Origin: an uncultured Gammaproteobacteria bacterium
GTDB lineage: Bacteria > Pseudomonadota > Gammaproteobacteria > Arenicellales > JAANXG01
Direction: 5' to 3'
Length of the DNA stretch: 64,000 bases
NCBI GenBank assembly: GCA_947259395.1
Contig: CAMYMN010000006.1
Span: 54,081-118,080, forward strand
The notes beneath the pieces were generated by a model. That model was not told the DNA's origin, did no database searches, and saw only the letters and a list, made by a program, of their open reading frames with translations. Shown piece after piece: positions 38,052 through 46,220 of this stretch; the first letter of the stretch is position 1; each line of letters begins with the position of its first letter. A program made the position numbers and the translations under genes.

Positions 38052-38930
38052 ATGGCGGTGTTAGTTGACGCGAATACAAAGGTAATCTGCCAGGGTATAA
38101 CCGGACAGCAGGGTACTTTTTATACCGAACAGGCGCTCGCATCCGGTACCCAAATGGTTGGTGGCGTCAGGCCCGGAAAGGGCGGTTCCAGGCACCTGGG
38201 TTTGCCGGTCTTCGATGCCGTACAAGAGGCGGTCGATGCGACTGGCGCCGATGCCAGCGTAATATTTGTGCCTCCGGCCCATGCAGCGCATGCAATCCAT
38301 GAAGCAATTGAGGCCGGTGTACCGTTGATTGTATGCGTCACCGAACGTATACCGGTTTTGGATATCGTCGGCGTCAAGCGTGCCCTGGCATCAACCAACA
38401 CCCGGCTGCTCGGTCCGAATTGTCCGGGGATTATCACCCCCAATGAGTGCCGGATCGGCATTATGCCGCAAGAGATTTTCCGCCGTGGCAGGATCGGCAT
38501 TGTTTCCCGTACCGGTACGCTCACATACGAAGCGGTCGAACAAACAACCAGAGCCAATCTCGGCCAATCGACTTGTATTGGTATCGGTGCTGATCCGATA
38601 CAGGGCATGACATTCTGTGACTGTATGGCATTGTTCATGGATGATGATGAGACCGAGGGCGTGATTCTCATCGGTGAGATTGGGGGTGAGGCGGAGGAAG
38701 AAGCGGCTGATTACTTACAAGCCAATCCCAGTGATAAACCTGTTGTTGCCTATGTCGCCGGTCGATTTGCGCCACCGGGTCGGCGCATGGGTCATGCGGG
38801 GGCGATCATTCAGCACGGGACCGGCGGCGCGGAGGCCAAGATCGAAGCGTTGCGAGCTGCTGGGGTCCATATTGCCGAGTCACCGGTTACGATCGGCACC
38901 ACCATGGCGCAAATTCTGGTGCGTGGTTAG
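38052..38930 (+). CDS. SucD/malate-CoA-ligase alpha-like subunit
   Basis: 292 residues. CoA-binding domain at the N-terminus ([26 protein letters not shown]), then [22 protein letters not shown], and the phospho-His site at 248 in RMGHAGAII. All catalytic elements of the alpha subunit are intact, so the enzyme with the divergent beta subunit should still be active in nucleotide-linked CoA thioester formation. 38 bases after the beta gene. Confidence 0.85.
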   Translation: MAVLVDANTKVICQGITGQQGTFYTEQALASGTQMVGGVRPGKGGSRHLGLPVFDAVQEAVDATGADASVIFVPPAHAAHAIHEAIEAGVPLIVCVTERIPVLDIVGVKRALASTNTRLLGPNCPGIITPNECRIGIMPQEIFRRGRIGIVSRTGTLTYEAVEQTTRANLGQSTCIGIGADPIQGMTFCDCMALFMDDDETEGVILIGEIGGEAEEEAADYLQANPSDKPVVAYVAGRFAPPGRRMGHAGAIIQHGTGGAEAKIEALRAAGVHIAESPVTIGTTMAQILVRG

Positions 38931-39018
38931 AGCAACGAAGTTTGATTTATTGTGCGCGATATAATGAAATGAGTGCTGTGCGGTTAGTGACCGAACTTAT
39001 TGCTAGGCACGTTTGTCT

Positions 39019-39035
39019 TGGTATACGATATACCA
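39019..39035. promoter_or_regulatory. Candidate GntR operator upstream of tctC
   Basis: TGGTATA-CGA-TATACCA, perfect 7-base arms with a 3-base centre. The arms are identical to the site in front of gntR (42287-42303). It lies 118 bases before the tctC start. Confidence 0.75.
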
Positions 39036-39152
39036 TACGAAAGAAAAACGTTTCGTATTCCCCGCTGTTGCGGCCTGCGAAGGGCGCGGGGCACATATAA
39101 CCCGGATACGACATTGACTCGGGTTACCGACATCATCCTAAGGAGGAGAACA

Positions 39153-40130
39153 ATGAAAACACTGTGTAAAACAGCAGTCATGCCTGTTGTGGTAGCGGCG
39201 ATGGCTGCATTCGCTTTTTCGGGAGTCGCGTTAGCCGGCTGGGAGCCCAAGAAACCGGTTGATTTCGTCATTATGGCGGGGAAGGGCGGCGGTGCTGACA
39301 AGATGGCACGGTTGATGCAAAGCGTGATCGAAAAGCACAAGCTTGCTTCCAAGCCGTTTATTCCGATCAATAAACCCGGTGGTTCCGGCGCTGAGGCGCT
39401 GGTGCATCTGAAGCAGAAAGCCGGCGACGACCATACGATCATGGTCACGTTGAATAGCTTCTATACCACTCCGATGCGTCAGCCCGGTTTGGGGGTCGAC
39501 GTCATGACCTTCACACCGATCGGGCGCATGGCTGAGGATACGTTCTTGCTGTGGGTTCACAAAGACTCGGGCATCAAGAACGTCCAGGATTTTGTCAAGG
39601 CCGCCAAATCGGCCGGCAACAAATGGATTATGGCGGGCACCGGCAAGGGTCAAGAGGACCAGCTGCTTACCAATTTTCTCAACAAGGCCTATGGCCTGGA
39701 CATGAAATACGTACCGTTCAAGGGTGGCGGGCGCGTCGCGAAGGAACTGGCCGGGAAGCACGCCAATTCGACGGTCAACAATCCCTCGGAACAACTCGGT
39801 TTTTACGAAGCCGGGAATACGGTTCCGTTGGCGGCCTTTACCCCCGATCGATTACCGCTGTTCAAGGATGCACCGACCTTTCGCGAGTTGGGTAAGGATT
39901 TCGTATATTTCATGCAGCGCAGTGTGGTTGGTGCGCCGGGCATGAGTAAAGAGGCCGAAGACTACTACCGTGATGTTTTCAAGAAGGTATTCCAAACGGA
40001 GGAATGGCAAGGCTATATGAAGAAGAAGAGCCTGCAGGGTGAATTCTTGACCGGCGGTGACTTAAAGGCGTACTGGCAGCGAGAGAAAGACATTCACCAG
40101 AAGATGCTAAAGGATATCGGCGAGATCTAA
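39153..40130 (+). CDS. tctC: Tripartite tricarboxylate transporter substrate-binding protein
   Basis: 325 residues with a clear signal peptide (MPVVVAAMAAFAFSGVALA). The mature part has the TctC/Bug fold pattern: PVDFVIMAGKGGGADKMARL, NKPGGSGAEALVHLK, VKYVPF-like YVPFKGGGRVAKELAG, PLAAFTPDRLPLFKDAPTF. It binds an organic acid in the periplasm and delivers it to TctAB. AAGGAGG precedes the ATG at 39153; the longer frame lacks sense. Operon context suggests a C2 or C4 (di)carboxylate such as oxalate. Confidence 0.92.
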   Translation: MKTLCKTAVMPVVVAAMAAFAFSGVALAGWEPKKPVDFVIMAGKGGGADKMARLMQSVIEKHKLASKPFIPINKPGGSGAEALVHLKQKAGDDHTIMVTLNSFYTTPMRQPGLGVDVMTFTPIGRMAEDTFLLWVHKDSGIKNVQDFVKAAKSAGNKWIMAGTGKGQEDQLLTNFLNKAYGLDMKYVPFKGGGRVAKELAGKHANSTVNNPSEQLGFYEAGNTVPLAAFTPDRLPLFKDAPTFRELGKDFVYFMQRSVVGAPGMSKEAEDYYRDVFKKVFQTEEWQGYMKKKSLQGEFLTGGDLKAYWQREKDIHQKMLKDIGEI

Positions 40131-40170
40131 TCCCGAAGTTCTTGCTCGTCGATTAAGCAGGCCGAGCACC

Positions 40171-40668
40171 ATGCGTAAAGCCGAACTGGTGATGGCTGTG
40201 GTGATGGGATTGTTCTCGGCCTACTTGATGTGGAAAAGCGCGGAACTCCCCATCGGCTGGATACCCGAAGAGGGACCAGGCGGTGGGGCGTTTCCGTTTT
40301 GGTTGGCCGCCGGGATGCTGGTGTGTTGCATCTGGATCATTGTGCGCTGCTTGCGACGCACAAGCACGGTGGCGGTGTCCACCGACCAGTACATGGATGC
40401 TGCAACATTACGCATGTTTCTCCTGGTGGCGGGCTCGTTGACGGTGATGATTGGGTTGATCCACATAGTCGGGGTCTACGTCTCCACTCCCCTGTTCATG
40501 CTGTTCTACATGCGATACATGGGCGGTCATCACTGGTTGCCGACCGGCGTGATTGCCGTGGGCACGCCGGTCGTGGCATTTTTCTTCTTTGAGATTTCAT
40601 TGAAAATTACCCTCCCCAAAGGTTTCACCGAACCGCTTTTTTACCCCTTGTACGATATCTTTTTATAG
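40171..40668 (+). CDS. tctB: Tripartite tricarboxylate transporter small membrane subunit
   Basis: 165 residues with four hydrophobic helices, beginning LVMAVVMGLFSAYLMWKS, then the typical GPGGGAFPFWLAAGML (a TctB hallmark), a middle helix pair and a final YPLYDIF end. Partner of TctA. 40 bases after tctC. Confidence 0.9.
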   Translation: MRKAELVMAVVMGLFSAYLMWKSAELPIGWIPEEGPGGGAFPFWLAAGMLVCCIWIIVRCLRRTSTVAVSTDQYMDAATLRMFLLVAGSLTVMIGLIHIVGVYVSTPLFMLFYMRYMGGHHWLPTGVIAVGTPVVAFFFFEISLKITLPKGFTEPLFYPLYDIFL

Positions 40669-40677
40669 CGCCTCACC

Positions 40678-42189
40678 GTGGAAATACTCGATCACCTTAT
40701 CCAGGGATTCGCGATCGCATTCCAACCGCTCAACCTGGGTTTGGTAATTTTTGGTTGTGCTCTGGGCCTGTTTATCGGTGCCATGCCGGGTCTGGGTTCG
40801 GTAAACGGTGTGGCGATCCTGCTGCCGATGACATTTCTGGTCCCGCCTACCGGTGCGATCATTTTCTTGGCCGCGATCTACTATGGTGCCATGTACGGGG
40901 GCGCCATCAGCTCAATCATGCTTGGCATTCCCGGCGCCTCCACCGCGGTCGCAACCACGTTTGACGGCCGGCCGATGGCGATGCAGGGATTGGCCGACAA
41001 AGCACTGATTACTGCAGCGACGGCATCGTTTATCGGCGGCACGATTTCGGTGATTCTGTTTACCCTATTCGCGCCGCCATTGGCGGCAGTGGCCCTGGCA
41101 TTTGGCGCGGCGGAGGAATTCGCGCTGATGATGTTGGCCTTTGCCACGTTTATCGGTCTTGGTGGGGACGATATACCAAAGACCCTGTTCTCGATATTTA
41201 TCGGCTTGGTATTCAGTGCGGTGGGTCTCGATATCATCAGTGGCCAGCCGCGTTTGATCTTCGGGGACATTTCGGGATTCTTGCATGGCATCAATTTCCT
41301 GGTGTTGGCGATCGGCATTTATGGCATCGGCGAGATGTTGTGGACCATCGAGAGCAGTAAAGGAGATGTGCAAATTTCTCAAGCCACGGTGACGGTACGT
41401 CGGATCATCAACGATCTGCGCACCCTGAAAGACACCTTCAAGTCGATCGTTATGGGTTCTTTTCTTGGGTACTTTGTAGGTATTCTACCGGCGGCCGGTG
41501 CGACCCCAGGATCGCTGATGGCGTACGGCGTCGCCAAGACGATATCTAAAAATCCCGAATCCTTTGGTAAAGGCAATCCGGAAGGTGTCGCGGCACCCGA
41601 GTCTGCCAATAACGCGGCGAGTACCGGTTCCATGCTGCCGATGCTAACCTTGGGTATCCCGGGCTCTCCGACGACGGCCATCTTGTTGGGCGGCATGGTG
41701 ATCTGGGGACTCGAGCCAGGGCCCATGTTGTTTATCGAACACCAAGAATTCGTATGGGGCTTGATCGCCAGTCTGTACGCGGCCAATCTTTTTTCGCTAT
41801 TGATCAACGTCGCCTTTATTCCCGCTTTTATCTGGGTTCTGCGGCTGCCGTTTACCGTTCTGGCGCCGATCATCTTCGTGTTGTGCATTGTCGGCGGTTA
41901 TGCGCCCACTCAGGACATGCACGACGTATGGTTGATCCTGATTTTCGGTGTCGTTGGGTATCTGATGCGTAAGCTCGAGTACCCCTTGGCGCCGGCGGTA
42001 TTGGCGATCGTTCTAGGTCCGTTGGCGGAGACGTCAATGCGCCAGGCATTATTGATCTCTAACGGCAGCTTCATGATTTTTTTCGAGAGACCGATCTCCG
42101 GGCCGATCATGGCGGCGGCGATGGTGCTATTTCTGTTGCCGATATTTAAGCTGGTGAAAGACAAGTTTCGGTCGCGTGAGGCAACCTGA
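40678..42189 (+). CDS. tctA: Tripartite tricarboxylate transporter large permease
   Basis: 503 residues with about 12 helices, from GTG 40678. TctA landmarks: the GAMPGLGSVNGVAILLPMTF motif, YYGAMYGGAISSIMLGIPG, the second repeat GILPAAGATPGSLMAYG and PESANNAASTGSMLPMLTLG with GIPGSPTTAILLGG. Secondary-transport permease for an organic acid, driven by cation gradient. A GGCAAC/GTTGCC hairpin without T-run follows at 42196-42216. Confidence 0.93.
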   Translation: MEILDHLIQGFAIAFQPLNLGLVIFGCALGLFIGAMPGLGSVNGVAILLPMTFLVPPTGAIIFLAAIYYGAMYGGAISSIMLGIPGASTAVATTFDGRPMAMQGLADKALITAATASFIGGTISVILFTLFAPPLAAVALAFGAAEEFALMMLAFATFIGLGGDDIPKTLFSIFIGLVFSAVGLDIISGQPRLIFGDISGFLHGINFLVLAIGIYGIGEMLWTIESSKGDVQISQATVTVRRIINDLRTLKDTFKSIVMGSFLGYFVGILPAAGATPGSLMAYGVAKTISKNPESFGKGNPEGVAAPESANNAASTGSMLPMLTLGIPGSPTTAILLGGMVIWGLEPGPMLFIEHQEFVWGLIASLYAANLFSLLINVAFIPAFIWVLRLPFTVLAPIIFVLCIVGGYAPTQDMHDVWLILIFGVVGYLMRKLEYPLAPAVLAIVLGPLAETSMRQALLISNGSFMIFFERPISGPIMAAAMVLFLLPIFKLVKDKFRSREAT

Positions 42190-42286
42190 AGGGCAGGCAA
42201 CTGAACGGGGGTTGCCACGACCAAAAGGACTAATTCAGGGGAGCGGTTGAGGCGTGTGTTTTCAAGGGTTGTTGCGGCGAGACCAA

Positions 42287-42303
42287 TGGTATATTGTATA
42301 CCA
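42287..42303. promoter_or_regulatory. Candidate GntR operator upstream of gntR (autoregulation)
   Basis: TGGTATA-TTG-TATACCA, perfect 7-base arms and 3-base centre, 34 bases before the regulator ATG. The arms are identical to those of the site before tctC. Confidence 0.78.
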
Positions 42304-42337
42304 AATATGGAGCACAGACAGTGAGGACCCCCTGCAC

Positions 42338-43030
42338 ATGTCGAATCTCAAAATTCCCCTGCCGCCGGTGGATGTCCAGTTTGTCCTCAAGGACAAGGTC
42401 TATGAAGCGCTCAAAAAAGCGATTACTTCAATGGACATCTATTCCACAGCAGAACCGCCCAAGCTTGATGAACGCAAACTAGCGGAAGAGCTTGGCGTTA
42501 GTCGCACACCGGTCCGCGAAGCGATATCGCGTCTGGAGCAGGAGGGTCTCGTGCACACCATTCCACGCCGGGGCGCGTTCGTGTTGCGTAAATCCAAAAC
42601 AGAAATCCTGGAGATGATTTGCGTGTGGGCGGCCTTGGAAGGAATGGCGGCGCGCCTCGCTACAAAACATGCCACGGATAAGGAGTTGGCAAGTTTGCGG
42701 GAGTTATTCACGACGTTTGACCATTCTGATGCGACCGGGGCGCATATTGATGAGTATTCCGAGACCAATATCGAATTTCATCAGGCAATTATGAGGTTGA
42801 GCAAGTGCGAGTTGCTGATACAGATTGCGGAAGGTTTATTTATGCACATGCGATCGATACGCTCACAAACTATTAAAGAACGTAATCGTGCCTCCCAATC
42901 AATTATCGATCATATGCGTATGATCGAAGCTTTAGAGAACCGAAACACCGATTTAGCCGAGCAGTTGGTGCGTGAACATGCGTTGAATCTGGCAGAGCAC
43001 GTCAAGCAATACGCTGATTATCTGGAATGA
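42338..43030 (+). CDS. GntR-family transcriptional regulator (FadR/FCD type)
   Basis: 230 residues. N-terminal winged helix with KLAEELGVSRTPVREAISRL and GLVHTIPRRGAFV; C-terminal all-helical FCD ligand domain with metal/ligand residues typical of the family (Asp/His in EYSETNIEFHQAIM, IDHMRMIEAL). FCD regulators usually bind small carboxylates. The frame is open to 42254 across the operator, but ATG 42338 is the sensible start. Probable master regulator of the island, with matching operators before fdhB, tctC and itself. Confidence 0.92.
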   Translation: MSNLKIPLPPVDVQFVLKDKVYEALKKAITSMDIYSTAEPPKLDERKLAEELGVSRTPVREAISRLEQEGLVHTIPRRGAFVLRKSKTEILEMICVWAALEGMAARLATKHATDKELASLRELFTTFDHSDATGAHIDEYSETNIEFHQAIMRLSKCELLIQIAEGLFMHMRSIRSQTIKERNRASQSIIDHMRMIEALENRNTDLAEQLVREHALNLAEHVKQYADYLE

Positions 43031-43091
43031 TGGTTCAGTAACGCAAAAGGCTCAGGGCTGAATCGAAATTACTACCTCAGGAGACCGAATC

Positions 43092-44843
43092 ATGTCGACA
43101 CGAGCAAGAGACTTAAACGTTTCAGATACCGCTACCGACACCCTTGCCAAGAAGAGTCAGGCCGGTGATGTGATATCCGGCGGCCATCTGGTTGCCAAGG
43201 CGCTAAAAAACGAAGGCATCGATACCATATTCACACTTTGTGGCGGCCACATTATCGATATCTATGATGGTTGTGTCGATGAGGACATCCGCATTATCGA
43301 TGTGCGCCACGAGCAAACCGCGGCGCACGCCGCGGATGGCTACGCGCGGCAGACTGGAAGGCTCGGCTGTGTCGTGACCACCGCCGGTCCGGGTTGCACC
43401 AATGCCATCACCGGCATTGCCACCGCATTCCGATCGGAAAGCCCAGTGCTGCACATTGGTGGCCAAGGCGCGCTCACTCAACACAAGATGGGTTCACTAC
43501 AGGACCTGCCTCATGTAGACATCCTTTCGCCGATTACCAAGTTTGCAGCGAGCGTACGCTCCACTGAGCGTGTGGCGGATATGATTTCGATGGCGGCGCG
43601 TGAGTGTTTTGCCGGTGCGCCCGGGCCCTCGTATCTGGAAATCCCGCGGGACATACTCGACCGCGAAGTCGAGCTGGAGAAAGCGACGATCCCCAAGGCC
43701 GGTTCCTATCGCGCGTCTGCCAGATCTATCGGCGATCCGACCAATGTCGAAACCTTGGCGGAACTGCTCGTCAAATCCGAGCGACCCGCAATTCTGTTGG
43801 GCTCCCAGGTTTGGGCCAGCCGCGGTCACCAACAGGCGATCGACCTGGTACGCGCGCTGAACATCCCCGCCTACTTCAACGGCGCAGGTCGCGGCATCCT
43901 TCCTCCCGGTGATCCCCATCACTTTCACCGCACGCGGCGGGATGCGTTCAATAAAGCGGATGTGATTATCATCGTTGGTACCCCCTTTGATTTCCGCATG
44001 GGCTACGGCAAGCGGCTGCGGGCCGATGCCACGGTGGTACAGATCGATCTCGATTACCGAACTGTGGGTAAAAACCGCGACGTATCCTTGGGTCTGGTCG
44101 GTGATCCGGGGGCGATCCTGAAAGCGGTGCATGATGCTACGACAGCAGCGAGTGAGAATGGCGCGGCAAAACGCGCAGGCTGGCTCGAGGAACTCCGTGT
44201 TCTGGAGGCGCAGAAAACGGATAAATTAATGCCGCTGTTTAGATCGGATAACGATCCGATTCACCCCTACCGGGTCGCCTGGGAACTCAACGAATTCCTC
44301 ACCGAAGACACGATCTACATCGGTGACGGCGGGGATGTAGTGACGATAAGCGCCCAGGCGGTACAACCCCGGGCACCGGGAAACTGGATGGACCCCGGGG
44401 CATTGGGATCGCTCGGTGTCGGAACTGGGTTTGCAATGGCCTCGAAGCTCGTACACCCAAACAAAGAAGTGCTGTGCTACTACGGTGATGGGTCGTTCGG
44501 GATGACCGCATTTGACATGGAGACCGCCAACCGCTTCGGCGCCCCGTACATCGCAGTGATTGGCAACAACTCGGCCATGAATCAGATCCGTTATGGACAG
44601 ATTACTAAGTACGGAACAGAACGCGGCGATGTCGGTAATCTTCTCGGTGACGTCCCATTTTCAAAATTTGCCGAGATGCTCGGCGGTTATGGGGAAGAAG
44701 TCAAACAACCCGATGACATTGCCCCGGCGTTGCAGCGCGCGCGTGAGGCGGTACAAGGCACTGGGAAATCCGCGGTGATCAATATCTGGGTTGATCCTAA
44801 TGAATACGCGCCGGGTACCAAGGCACAGACCATGTATAAGTAA
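43092..44843 (+). CDS. ThDP-dependent decarboxylase/lyase, candidate oxalyl-CoA decarboxylase
   Basis: 583 residues of the acetolactate synthase/oxalyl-CoA decarboxylase/2-hydroxyacyl-CoA lyase superfamily. Catalytic Glu 74 (RHEQTAAHAADGYAR) and the ThDP motif from GDG (about 465) to NN (about 492) are intact. It lies 15 bases before a canonical formyl-CoA transferase, so oxalyl-CoA to formyl-CoA plus CO2 is the natural role. But where E. coli-type Oxc has a Tyr-Glu pair it has Leu-Gln (MGSLQDLPHVD, about 133-143), closer to 2-hydroxyacyl-CoA lyases (GAFQE) and acetolactate synthases. The C-terminus EYAPGTKAQTMYK also differs. A 2-hydroxyacyl-CoA lyase is the main alternative. Good ribosome site (CAGGAG). 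Confidence 0.75.
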   Translation: MSTRARDLNVSDTATDTLAKKSQAGDVISGGHLVAKALKNEGIDTIFTLCGGHIIDIYDGCVDEDIRIIDVRHEQTAAHAADGYARQTGRLGCVVTTAGPGCTNAITGIATAFRSESPVLHIGGQGALTQHKMGSLQDLPHVDILSPITKFAASVRSTERVADMISMAARECFAGAPGPSYLEIPRDILDREVELEKATIPKAGSYRASARSIGDPTNVETLAELLVKSERPAILLGSQVWASRGHQQAIDLVRALNIPAYFNGAGRGILPPGDPHHFHRTRRDAFNKADVIIIVGTPFDFRMGYGKRLRADATVVQIDLDYRTVGKNRDVSLGLVGDPGAILKAVHDATTAASENGAAKRAGWLEELRVLEAQKTDKLMPLFRSDNDPIHPYRVAWELNEFLTEDTIYIGDGGDVVTISAQAVQPRAPGNWMDPGALGSLGVGTGFAMASKLVHPNKEVLCYYGDGSFGMTAFDMETANRFGAPYIAVIGNNSAMNQIRYGQITKYGTERGDVGNLLGDVPFSKFAEMLGGYGEEVKQPDDIAPALQRAREAVQGTGKSAVINIWVDPNEYAPGTKAQTMYK

Positions 44844-44858
44844 CTTGAGGAGTCAATC

Positions 44859-46136
44859 GTGGAAAAAGCACTCTCTGGAATCCGGATACTGGATATGACC
44901 CATGTGCAGGCCGGCCCCACCTGCAGCCAACTCATGGCTTTTCTCGGTGCCGATGTCATCAAGCTCGAACCTCCGACCGGAGATGTCACGCGTAAGCAAT
45001 TACAAGATGTGCCCGATGCGGACAGTTTGTATTTCACGATGCTCAACTGCAACAAGCGCTCGATTACGGTTAACCTCAAAAACCCGATGGGTAAAGAGGT
45101 GTTCAGCGATTTGCTCAAGTCGTGTGATGTGGTGATGGAAAACTTCGGCCCTGGTGTGCTGGGTCGCCTTGGGTTTAGCTGGGAGCACGTGCACGAGCTC
45201 AATCCCAAGATCGTCATGGCGTCGATAAAGGGGTTCGGCAACGAGGGTCCGTACGCGAGTTTCAAGGCCTACGAGAATGTTGCGCAGGCGATGGGTGGAT
45301 CAATGGGCACTACCGGGGCGTTCGATGGTCCGCCGATGGCGACCGGCGCGCAGATCGGTGATTCGGGCACCGGTGTCCACCTGATGGCAGGGATCCTGGC
45401 GGCACTGATTCAGCGGGAGCGTACGGGCCAAGGTCAGTTCGTGGAATGCGCGATGATGGATTGCGTGATGAATCTGTGCCGGGTGAAGTTCCGCGATCAT
45501 CAACGCATCGAACGTGGCCCGATGCAGGAGTACTCGATCCAGGAATTCGAAGACTTCACACCGCGTGCCGGTAATGATTCTGGCGGTGGACAACTCGGAA
45601 ATGCGGTGCAGTGCAAACCTGGTGGCCCAAATGACTATTTGTACGTGGTCGTGCAGGAACATGTATGGAAGGATCTCGCCAAACGTGTCGGTGGTGATGG
45701 GCTTGCCCAGGATCCCCGTTTTATCGACATCAAGGTACGGCGTAAAAATCAAACCGATATGTGGCGCATCCTCGGAGAATTCGCGAGTAATCATAGCAAA
45801 TGGGAGCTGATGGAGATCCTCAACCAAATCAATGTGCCGTGCGGTCCGATCATGAGTACCAAGGACCTGACACATGACACCCACGTTGCGCTGCGTGAAA
45901 TGGTGGTCACGGTGCCGCACCCGGAGCGCGGAGATTTCCAAAATGTTGGATGCCCGATAAAGCTTTCGGATTCACCGGTGGAGGTGGAGCGGTCACCTTT
46001 GCTCGGCGAGCATACAAACATCATTCTGCGGGAAATTCTCGGTTATGACAGCGAACATATCGAGCACTTGCACGATTCAGGTGCCTTTACCAGGGAGCCG
46101 CCCAAGATCGAGGAATACCATGAATTACGTGCTTAA
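44859..46136 (+). CDS. frc: Formyl-CoA:oxalate CoA-transferase
   Basis: 425 residues, class III CoA transferase. Transfers CoA from formyl-CoA to oxalate, giving oxalyl-CoA and formate. It is very close to E. coli Frc (YfdW) over long stretches: THVQAGPTCSQLMAFLGADV with Gln 17, DVTRKQLQDVPDADSLYFTM, IKGFGNEGPY, KAYENVAQA, the catalytic Asp 168 in GAQIGDSGTGVH, and a glycine loop NDSGGGQLGN that gates the active site. This is the strongest marker of oxalate use in the CoA-dependent branch. GTG start with GAGGAG upstream; likely co-transcribed with the ThDP gene. Confidence 0.93.
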   Translation: MEKALSGIRILDMTHVQAGPTCSQLMAFLGADVIKLEPPTGDVTRKQLQDVPDADSLYFTMLNCNKRSITVNLKNPMGKEVFSDLLKSCDVVMENFGPGVLGRLGFSWEHVHELNPKIVMASIKGFGNEGPYASFKAYENVAQAMGGSMGTTGAFDGPPMATGAQIGDSGTGVHLMAGILAALIQRERTGQGQFVECAMMDCVMNLCRVKFRDHQRIERGPMQEYSIQEFEDFTPRAGNDSGGGQLGNAVQCKPGGPNDYLYVVVQEHVWKDLAKRVGGDGLAQDPRFIDIKVRRKNQTDMWRILGEFASNHSKWELMEILNQINVPCGPIMSTKDLTHDTHVALREMVVTVPHPERGDFQNVGCPIKLSDSPVEVERSPLLGEHTNIILREILGYDSEHIEHLHDSGAFTREPPKIEEYHELRA

Positions 46137-46220
46137 CCTGGGTACTGCCAAAGTTTCTCGAAACGTACGCGCGTTATTGATTGACTGTATTGGAAGCAAT
46201 AATGAAAAAGGAGAGCTAGC

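Noticed and set aside
43092-44843. Acetolactate synthase or glyoxylate carboligase
   Set aside because: No ilvH/ilvN partner; the catalytic Glu is present, unlike glyoxylate carboligase; frc is the direct neighbour. Not fully excluded.
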